Below, in pieces: positions 1 to 6,371 of a stretch of DNA of 62,429 bases. The notes beneath the pieces are model-generated. The model was not told the origin of the DNA. It did not search any database and saw nothing but the letters and a program-made list of their open reading frames with translations. The stretch is from JBOFEH01 sp051650265 (lineage in GTDB: Bacteria; Bacillota; Clostridia; Lachnospirales; Cellulosilyticaceae). The DNA is taken from assembly GCA_051650265.1 (NCBI GenBank), contig JBOFIR010000231.1, positions 1 through 62,429 of the forward strand, read 5' to 3'. How positions within the stretch are numbered: position 1 is the first letter of the stretch; each line of letters begins with the position of its first letter. The translations under genes were made by a program, and so were the position numbers.

Positions 1-52
1 ATTTACAAGTACAATACAGGAATAACACTAGCGTAGATATAAGGAGACAGTC

Positions 53-457
53 ATGAATCAAAATTGGGATCTTGAACTATTTAATGAGACTTTCGAAGGT
101 CAAATGAGACGTGTAGATGAACTGATTGGACAGTTAGAAGTATGGTGTGACACCTATACCATTAATCATAAAAAAGAAGAGATGAGACTCGATGATTATG
201 CCGTACTCTCAACGAATCTTTATGAACAAGTACAGGAACTCAAAGAGGAGATCGGTACTTTTGAGGCGCATGAACAAGATGAGGTATGGGTGGCTGAGCA
301 GACAGCGAAGCTCGAAGAAAAGATGCGATACTATGAACCAACAGAGTGTATGATCAAAGAGTGGATGATGGCAATCAAAGGAATTCAGGTTCTTCTGATC
401 AATTCAGCTGTTTTACAGAAACATCGTGAGCACATTCAGTGGCTCTTAGATAAGTAA
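53..457 (+). CDS. Hypothetical 134-residue helical protein
   Basis: I do not recognise a family. The product is acidic, rich in Glu, Gln and Lys, and predicted mostly helical, with heptad-like stretches in residues 50-95 that could form a short coiled coil. There is no signal peptide, membrane segment or metal motif. The ATG is preceded by a good ribosome-binding site (aaggagac) seven bases upstream. It is followed by a hairpin, so it is probably the last gene of a transcript that starts before the window. It is likely a real gene because of the RBS, the length and the codon use, which resembles its neighbours; its function is unknown. Confidence 0.7.
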   Translation: MNQNWDLELFNETFEGQMRRVDELIGQLEVWCDTYTINHKKEEMRLDDYAVLSTNLYEQVQELKEEIGTFEAHEQDEVWVAEQTAKLEEKMRYYEPTECMIKEWMMAIKGIQVLLINSAVLQKHREHIQWLLDK

Positions 458-467
458 AGTTACTTAG

Positions 468-502
468 GCACTTCCTGCTATAGGCAGGTAAGTGCTTTCC
501 TT
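468..502 (+). terminator. Hairpin terminator after the first gene
   Basis: Arms GCACTTcCTGC and GGCAGGtAAGTGC around a short TATA loop, followed by a weak pyrimidine run (TTTCCTT). It lies 11 bases after the stop codon. Termination efficiency may be moderate because the T-run is broken. Confidence 0.6.
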
Positions 503-588
503 ATGTGACCGTTGATACGATGGAGATCATGATATTGTATAGCAAAGTACAAACAAGGTTATGATGAAAGGTAAAAGGAGACTATAAA

Positions 589-1428
589 ATGATACAATTA
601 GGTAAAATACAAAAATTACAGATAATAAGACATTCTGATTTTGGGGTATATATGAATACGCCAAACAATCAGACACAAGAAGATATTTTATTACCAAGAA
701 AGCAAGTGCCAGAAGGTGCAGAGATTGGGGATGAGGTAGAAGTATTTGTCTACAGAGATTCTGAAGATCGTCTGATTGCAACAACAGAGCAACCAAAGCT
801 CACAATTGGAAATGTTGCTTACTTACGTGTTGCTGAAATTACACGTATCGGTGCTTTCCTCGAGTGGGGATTACAAAAAGACCTTTTCTTACCGTTCAAA
901 GAGCAAGAAGGTAAGGTGGAAAAGGACAAGAGTTACCTTGTAGGGCTATATGTGGATAAGAGTGATAGACTCTGTGCAACAATGAAAGTTTATGATGTTT
1001 TAAGCTGTCAGTCACCATACAAAGTTAATGGACGTGTGAAAGGGATTGTGTATCGCATCCAACCTGAATTAGGTGTGATGGTTGCCGTAGAAGGCGAATT
1101 CCATGGTATGATTCCAAACCAAGAAATTTTTGGAACATTCAAAGTGGGTGATCAGATTGAGGCACGTATCAAAAAAGTAAGACCAGATGGTAAGTTAGAG
1201 CTGACAACACGTAAGCAGATGCTAGGGCAAATGGAAGAGGATTCAAAGCGTATCATGGATACACTTGAAAAAAATGGTGGCAAACTTGCTCTTCATGATA
1301 AAAGTGCGCCTGAAATTATCAAAAGAGAACTGAATATGAGTAAGGCTTCTTTTAAACGTGCACTTGGACGTTTGCTTAAAGAAGGTGCGATTACTATAAG
1401 TGATACAGGGATTTCACGTAACTGGTAA
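589..1428 (+). CDS. CvfB-like S1-domain RNA-binding protein
   Basis: A 279-residue protein matching the CvfB/YitL family: repeated S1-type OB folds followed by a C-terminal winged helix. Visible signs are the S1-like segments near residues 5-65, 70-130 and 145-215 (the last with GMIPNQE and VGDQIEARIKKV) and a helical end of the winged-helix type (MSKASFKRALGRLLKEG, residues about 245-262). Length fits the family (about 280). CvfB in Staphylococcus affects virulence-factor expression through RNA binding; here a general post-transcriptional role is inferred. Strong RBS aaggagac before ATG. Monocistronic by appearance. Confidence 0.85.
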   Translation: MIQLGKIQKLQIIRHSDFGVYMNTPNNQTQEDILLPRKQVPEGAEIGDEVEVFVYRDSEDRLIATTEQPKLTIGNVAYLRVAEITRIGAFLEWGLQKDLFLPFKEQEGKVEKDKSYLVGLYVDKSDRLCATMKVYDVLSCQSPYKVNGRVKGIVYRIQPELGVMVAVEGEFHGMIPNQEIFGTFKVGDQIEARIKKVRPDGKLELTTRKQMLGQMEEDSKRIMDTLEKNGGKLALHDKSAPEIIKRELNMSKASFKRALGRLLKEGAITISDTGISRNW

Positions 1429-1540
1429 AGAGACTCTTGAATCCTTTGCAAAGATGGTTTACTATAAAAGTATAGGTTTATATAGGAGTAAACTTTTATA
1501 CCGTAAGAGTAACTTTTAAATGTTGCAAGGGGGAGAATCA

Positions 1541-2164
1541 ATGGGTGCTTCAGTTGTAAATTTACAGGTTTGGACAAGTGGGAACCATCAAGAACAAGTG
1601 AGTGAAAGCATCGTAGAGATTGTTGAAAGGTATGTGAGTGAACAAGGATTTAATCGCACTGCAAGTCAAGAGGTGGGAGATTGGTCAGTAGGTATTGCCT
1701 ATGCATCAAAAACCTCTTGGGTAGGGGTTTATGAAAACCAATATGCATCAAAGATGGATTGCAGTGTCCTTGAAGCACTAGGCCTCATGATTTCAAGTGA
1801 GCTTGATACACATGTGTTGGTGAATACTATTCATGACAGTGACGTCTTAATTATGAAGTTATTAAGTAAAGGGACTTGTTTGGCATGTTATAATAGCCGT
1901 CCCGAGTGTGTTGCGCAGATCATTAGTGAAGAAGAAGTTACACAGCTACAAAGTAGTGAGCAGTGCTGGAAAGATATGCTTATTACAGGTAAGACGGTGA
2001 TGGACTTACAGCGTATTTGGGAAGAAGATGTAATTTTTGCAGAAGCAACGCTGGCAGCTTTGGCCCAGTGCATTGGTTTGTGCAGTGAGCAAGGTGTTAT
2101 GACTTTCGAGGATTTACAAGATTCAGAGGAGTGTAATGTAGCCTATCTCAAATTTAAAAAGTAA
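1541..2164 (+). CDS. Hypothetical 207-residue protein
   Basis: No family recognised. The start is placed at the internal ATG at 1541, which has the RBS AAGGGGGAG at good spacing; an in-frame ATG at 1520 lies upstream but has no RBS. The protein is soluble and acidic, without signal peptide or membrane helices. It has several Cys, with two close together near residues 114-123 (CLACYNSRPEC, a loose C-x2-C-x6-C), but no clear second half of a zinc site. It stands alone between cvfB-like and a strong terminator. Function unknown. Confidence 0.7.
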   Translation: MGASVVNLQVWTSGNHQEQVSESIVEIVERYVSEQGFNRTASQEVGDWSVGIAYASKTSWVGVYENQYASKMDCSVLEALGLMISSELDTHVLVNTIHDSDVLIMKLLSKGTCLACYNSRPECVAQIISEEEVTQLQSSEQCWKDMLITGKTVMDLQRIWEEDVIFAEATLAALAQCIGLCSEQGVMTFEDLQDSEECNVAYLKFKK

Positions 2165-2190
2165 TTATTCCTATAACAAGTAGCAAAAAA

Positions 2191-2217
2191 GACATAGCAG
2201 AGGCTATGTCTTTTTTT
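2191..2217 (+). terminator. Intrinsic terminator
   Basis: Perfect 8-bp stem GACATAGC / GCTATGTC with loop AGAG followed by seven T. It ends transcription from the upstream 207-residue gene and separates it from the convergent acetyltransferase gene. Confidence 0.9.
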
Positions 2218-2224
2218 GTATATA

Positions 2225-2791
2225 CTACGCACTATACTTGATGGGCATTCTCAAAAATTGGGTGTCAGTCTTTTGAAGACCATGACTTAAATAAAATACA
2301 ATAAGGCGCGTTCTCATCTCCAATAAGCGTTCGGGCAGTTGATCCTGAACACAAGTAACTTTACCATTGTTTTTTTCAAGAGGATATGGAAAGAGGTAAA
2401 GGTCATCAACCTCTGGGTGATGCACGTGAAGCCAATCAGGGAGCAGTTTCAGCACATCACCTCCTAATCCACAGCCTCTATAAGCCTTTTCTAAGAAAAG
2501 GTCGGTAATATAGAAGATGGTGTTGGTGTTTAAGGTGTCGCTTAAACTGTTGTAGAAGAGAAGAATTTCATCCTCATCTTCCTTATCTTTGCATTTGAGC
2601 TTCTCGTGGATCAAACCACCACTTTTCAAATTGCCTACGTTGATGATGATAGCATGAAGATAACCGACATAGTAACCGTTTGAGATAATGTCTATTGATA
2701 ACACTTGTTTATCGTCAGACGTCTCTTCTATACGCTCTTGGAAATAAATGAATTTATCGGTGTCATCACTATCAGAATCATCAGATTCCAT
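2225..2791 (-). CDS. GNAT-family acetyltransferase-like protein
   Basis: A 188-residue protein. The only firm family signal is a GNAT motif A-like segment, LEKAYRGCGLGG, carrying the R-x-x-G-x-G acetyl-CoA pyrophosphate loop, preceded by a beta strand (IFYITDLFL). The N-terminal 15 residues are very acidic (ESDDSDSDD). The start is placed at the ATG ending at 2791 because it has GGAGGG upstream; a longer in-frame version reaching 2833 lacks an RBS. The substrate cannot be told. It is transcribed away from the GHL10 gene, with a 17-bp inverted repeat in the shared upstream region. Confidence 0.65.
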   Translation of the reverse strand: MESDDSDSDDTDKFIYFQERIEETSDDKQVLSIDIISNGYYVGYLHAIIINVGNLKSGGLIHEKLKCKDKEDEDEILLFYNSLSDTLNTNTIFYITDLFLEKAYRGCGLGGDVLKLLPDWLHVHHPEVDDLYLFPYPLEKNNGKVTCVQDQLPERLLEMRTRLIVFYLSHGLQKTDTQFLRMPIKYSA

Positions 2792-2943
2792 AAAAATCCC
2801 TCCAAAATGAATGTGTAGAACAATGCGTGACATGAGTCTCTATTGTTCTAATATTATTGTATGACAAGTTATGCAAAAAGACACTAGCAAATTAATGAAA
2901 GCAATAACTTTTATAAAGAAACTTTTTGCATGTTGATTTCGTC

Positions 2944-2985
2944 TATACATTGGAAGCTTTACATAGGGAAAGCTTCCAATGTATA
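2944..2985. repeat. 17-bp perfect inverted repeat, 8-base loop
   Basis: Arms TATACATTGGAAGCTTT (2944-2960) and its exact reverse complement (2969-2985) flank ACATAGGG. There is no T-run on either side, so it is not a standard terminator. It sits 38 bases before the GTG of the GHL10 gene and about 150 bases upstream of the divergent acetyltransferase start. It may be an operator or a stable 5' leader hairpin. Confidence 0.85.
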
Positions 2986-3023
2986 ATGAAGCCAGAATAA
3001 CGCGCAAAGGAGACAAGATACCT

Positions 3024-4613
3024 GTGAAAAAAATACTTTCAATGCTTATGAGCATGTGTCTGATGATGACACTGATAAGCATACCAACTCAGGCGAAAGC
3101 CGAAACACAACAAATGCGTGCCGTATGGATTTCTAGCGTGTACAACTTGGATTATCCAAGTGCCACAAGCAAGAATAATCCAAAGGCACAAAAGCAAGAA
3201 TTTATTAAAATTCTGGACGAGCTCCAAGATATGGGGATCAACACCGTGGTGATGCAAGTGAGACCAAAAGGAGATGCACTCTACGCATCTCAGATCAATC
3301 CTTGGTCAGATGTACTAACAGGCAGACAAGGGATGAATCCAGGATATGATCCTATGGCATTTATGATTGAAGAAACACACAAAAGAGGCATGAGTTTTCA
3401 TGCATGGCTTAATCCGTATCGTGTGACGACTTCGGGGACAGATCTGACTCAGCTCAGTACGGATCATCCTGCACGTGTAAATCCTTCGATGGTGATGGCG
3501 CATAATAATGCACTTTACTATAATCCTGAATTACCAGAAGTCAAACAGCATATAGTAGATACTGTAGAAGAAATCGTGAAAAATTATGATGTGGACGGTA
3601 TCCATTTTGATGATTATTTCTATCCATCCAATTACCCGCTTCCAACAGGTGAGTCAAAAAATGGTGCGGTCGCAAATGCGAGACGCGGGCATATCAATGA
3701 AATGGTACGTCAAGTGGGACAGGTAATTGAAAGCGTGAAACCAAATGTACTTTTCGGAATTAGTCCAGGGGGGATATGGAAGAATACACTTTCTGATTTT
3801 GAAGGATCCAATACAAATGGAAGTGAATCATATTATACTGTGTATGCAGATACAAAGAAGTGGATTGAAAATGAGTGGATTGACTATATCGTACCTCAAA
3901 TTTATTGGGAGATGGGGCACTCCCTTGCGGACTACCAAACGCTTGTAGCATGGTGGAGTGATGTGGTAAAAGGATACGATGTGGCATTATACATAGGTCA
4001 TGGTATTTATAAGGATGCTGTAGCACGTGAGATTGATAAACAGCTTGAACTTGCCAAAAGCTATGACCAAGTGGAAGGGAGCTTCTACTTTAGTCTTAAA
4101 GATCTTAGAAATAACAGACAAGATTGTCGTAATAAAATAAAAAGTTTTAATAACAATAATCCTGTTGAAGATGTGGTGATTCCTGAGATAAAACCAGTAC
4201 AGCCACCTACACAAGTCATTGGGAAAAAGGGTAAAGTGACTGCAGAGACACTGAACGTGAGAAGTGGTGCACGTGCAGACCGCCCGATTATTACAAAAGT
4301 GACAAGAGATACGATAGTAAGCATACTTGACCAGATGCCAGGTTGGTATAAGGTGAGGTTAGTAGACAATCAAGTAGGTTGGGTAAGTAGTGAATATGTA
4401 ACGGTTGTTCCAGTGGTACAGGAGCCGTCAAAGACTGGAAAAGTAAGTGTGAACACACTTAATGTAAGGAGTGGCCCAGATACGGCCTATCCTGTAGTTG
4501 CAAAATTAGGTAAAGATGCGCAGGTGACGATCCTTGCAGAGCAAGGAAAGTGGTATAAGCTTCAATTAACTGATGGCATACAAGGATGGGCATCAAAAGA
4601 ATATATCAGATAA
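3024..4613 (+). CDS. Secreted GHL10 (DUF187) hydrolase-like protein with two SH3 domains
   Basis: A 529-residue product. GTG is chosen as start because AAAGGAGAC lies upstream and it begins a typical signal peptide (KK, hydrophobic core, cleavage near AKA-E at about residue 26). Residues about 30-380 match the glycosyl hydrolase-like 10 (YngK/UPF0748) family: MRAVWISSVYN at the first strand, VVMQVRPKGDALY, FHAWLNPYRV, DGIHFDDYFYP and DYIVPQIYWE. Residues about 401-459 and 471-529 are two bacterial SH3 domains, each with LNVRSG and ending WVSSEYV or WASKEYI, which probably bind peptidoglycan. A role on cell-wall glycans is inferred; the exact substrate is unknown. Confidence 0.88.
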   Translation: MKKILSMLMSMCLMMTLISIPTQAKAETQQMRAVWISSVYNLDYPSATSKNNPKAQKQEFIKILDELQDMGINTVVMQVRPKGDALYASQINPWSDVLTGRQGMNPGYDPMAFMIEETHKRGMSFHAWLNPYRVTTSGTDLTQLSTDHPARVNPSMVMAHNNALYYNPELPEVKQHIVDTVEEIVKNYDVDGIHFDDYFYPSNYPLPTGESKNGAVANARRGHINEMVRQVGQVIESVKPNVLFGISPGGIWKNTLSDFEGSNTNGSESYYTVYADTKKWIENEWIDYIVPQIYWEMGHSLADYQTLVAWWSDVVKGYDVALYIGHGIYKDAVAREIDKQLELAKSYDQVEGSFYFSLKDLRNNRQDCRNKIKSFNNNNPVEDVVIPEIKPVQPPTQVIGKKGKVTAETLNVRSGARADRPIITKVTRDTIVSILDQMPGWYKVRLVDNQVGWVSSEYVTVVPVVQEPSKTGKVSVNTLNVRSGPDTAYPVVAKLGKDAQVTILAEQGKWYKLQLTDGIQGWASKEYIR

Positions 4614-4662
4614 TGAAACGCCTGTGAAAGTTTATGATTTCACGGGCGTTTCATTATCTGAT
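4605..4662. terminator. 25-bp hairpin overlapping the GHL10 stop codon
   Basis: Arms 4605-4629 and 4638-4662 pair over 25 bp with a single G-T wobble and an 8-base loop (GTTTATGA). The 5' arm includes the TAA stop at 4611-4613. The 3' side lacks a good T-run, so the structure may act as a weak or factor-assisted terminator or protect the 3' end of the mRNA. Confidence 0.7.
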
Positions 4663-4705
4663 CCACTGTTTAAAGATGCAAAATGAATCCATAAGGGGGA
4701 GTGAT

Positions 4706-5407
4706 ATGAGTATTACAAGTGCAATGGTGCTATTTGTTATATTTATTATCGTATATGTGGTGATTGCAGAAATTTTTACGGTTTTATTTAGGCTCACAGG
4801 ATTAACTGAAGAAAAAGCACGCTTTCAAGTGATTTCCCTACTCACAAACTGTGGATTCACAACAGGTGAGAGTGAACTGATCACAGCAGCAAGGCGACGA
4901 AGAAATCTTGCGAGGATTACAATGCTTTTTGGGTACACGTTCAATGTGACGATTGTATCCATTATTGTCAATATCTTTATTGCACTGACGCAATCGCAAC
5001 TTGCCAATTTTTGGGGAGCTGCAGGTGTTATTTTGGGTCTGTTTCTAGGAATCTATTTACTTAGTCGTATCAAAGGAATTAGGCGCACTTTTGATAAGCA
5101 GATTGAGTATTTAGGGAATAAGCTGATGTTTGGTGAACGTTCCAATCCTATTGTTATTCTAGATCGGTATGGTGATCATGTGATGGCCCAAATCAATCTC
5201 ACCCACCTGCCACATATTTTGCAAAATACACCACTCTGCCGATCTGGGCTTAAGGAGGACTATTATGTGCAAGTGATGCTTCTTAAGCGTCAAGGAGAAG
5301 ATGTAAGCATGGTAAGTGGGGAAACGATCATCGGTGAGGGCGATGAAATTGTTGTATTTGGGGATTATCTTCACATCAGACAAATATTTGAGAAGCCTTT
5401 GGAATAG
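4706..5407 (+). CDS. Membrane protein with C-terminal TrkA-C domain
   Basis: A 233-residue protein, start ATG at 4706 behind AAGGGGGAG. Residues 5-30 form one membrane helix, then comes a cytosolic part with LLTNCGFTTGE, then two further helices (about 75-105 and 110-130). Residues about 160-230 resemble the RCK_C (TrkA-C) ligand-binding fold: YYVQVMLLKRQGE and GDEIVVFGD. No RCK_N Rossmann domain and no ion pore are visible, so it is probably not a K+ channel by itself. A sensor of a small ligand is possible; function unknown. Its last 32 bases overlap the convergent PHP gene. Confidence 0.75.
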   Translation: MSITSAMVLFVIFIIVYVVIAEIFTVLFRLTGLTEEKARFQVISLLTNCGFTTGESELITAARRRRNLARITMLFGYTFNVTIVSIIVNIFIALTQSQLANFWGAAGVILGLFLGIYLLSRIKGIRRTFDKQIEYLGNKLMFGERSNPIVILDRYGDHVMAQINLTHLPHILQNTPLCRSGLKEDYYVQVMLLKRQGEDVSMVSGETIIGEGDEIVVFGDYLHIRQIFEKPLE

Positions 5408-6233
5408 AGAGTTTAGTGAGGAGCGGTTCGAGGTGAGCTAAGTCAAACTGGGTGGTCCCTTTGCCAAGGGATGTTTGCGGTTTGAAAGTACCGTGGAAGT
5501 CGCTCCCACCTGTGATAATCATCTGATGTTTATGACAGATTGCAAGAAATTCTTTTGTCTGTCTAGGCGTATAAGCTGGATAGTAGCACTCCAATCCATC
5601 AAGTCCCTTTTGCCGTAGGGAATCGATTAAGCTGAGGGTACGTTGCCTATTGAGTTTGTAGAGTATGGGATGCGCTAACACAGCAACACCTCCAGCCTCA
5701 TGAATAAGGGTAATCGCTTCTGCGGTGGATAAAAGACTTTCTTTTGGAACAAAGGCAGGCTTCCCTTCGCCTAAGAAGCGATCAAAGGCTTGTTTGGCAT
5801 ATTGCACGTGACCTGTGTCGAGCAGAATTTGAGCAAAATGTGCACGTGTTACGACTTGATGAGGCGTTGTCATCAATTGATCAAGTGAGATGTTAATGCC
5901 GCACTGTTTGAGTTTATCAATGATTGTATGCGTACGGGCCAATCTACTGGTTCTTAGGATAGAGAGATAGTCACTGAGGGAAGAAGCATCTGTGTGAATG
6001 CCGTAACCCAGTAGATGGAGCTCACGACCTTGGTAATGTGTGGAAAGTTCTATGCCTGGAATAAGAAGAATGTTCTGCTCTTTTGCAAAGGCATGCGCCG
6101 CATCTAAGCCTAGTAAGGTATCGTGGTCTGTTATAGCAATGGCCCTGAGGCCACAACGGCTAGCCTCTTGAATGATTGCCTCAGGGGTGTGACTTCCGTC
6201 AGAAAAGTTTGAGTGGATATGTAAATCAATCAT
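5376..6233 (-). CDS. PHP-domain phosphoesterase, YciV/TrpH-like
   Basis: A 285-residue metal-dependent phosphoesterase. Metal-ligand motifs of the PHP family are in order: HIHSNFSDG (residues 4-12), ITDHDT (about 34-39), GIELS (about 60), a conserved LAHP (AVLAHPILYK) and GGSDFHG near the end. Length and motif order fit the YciV family, whose E. coli member (RNase AM) removes 5' nucleotides from RNA and also hydrolyses nucleoside 3',5'-bisphosphates. It is read on the minus strand, its 3' end overlapping the TrkA-C-domain gene by 32 bases. Confidence 0.88.
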   Translation of the reverse strand: MIDLHIHSNFSDGSHTPEAIIQEASRCGLRAIAITDHDTLLGLDAAHAFAKEQNILLIPGIELSTHYQGRELHLLGYGIHTDASSLSDYLSILRTSRLARTHTIIDKLKQCGINISLDQLMTTPHQVVTRAHFAQILLDTGHVQYAKQAFDRFLGEGKPAFVPKESLLSTAEAITLIHEAGGVAVLAHPILYKLNRQRTLSLIDSLRQKGLDGLECYYPAYTPRQTKEFLAICHKHQMIITGGSDFHGTFKPQTSLGKGTTQFDLAHLEPLLTKLSIPKASQIFV

Positions 6234-6371
6234 TATGAAAACTCCTTTAGTAAGATAGCGTTATTATAGCATGTTTCTCATTGAAGGAATACGCAAGATG
6301 TATTACAATAGAAGAGATATAACTCATTATGGCGATGCGCTATAGTGAGTTTTTTTGGAAAGGAAGTTTAT

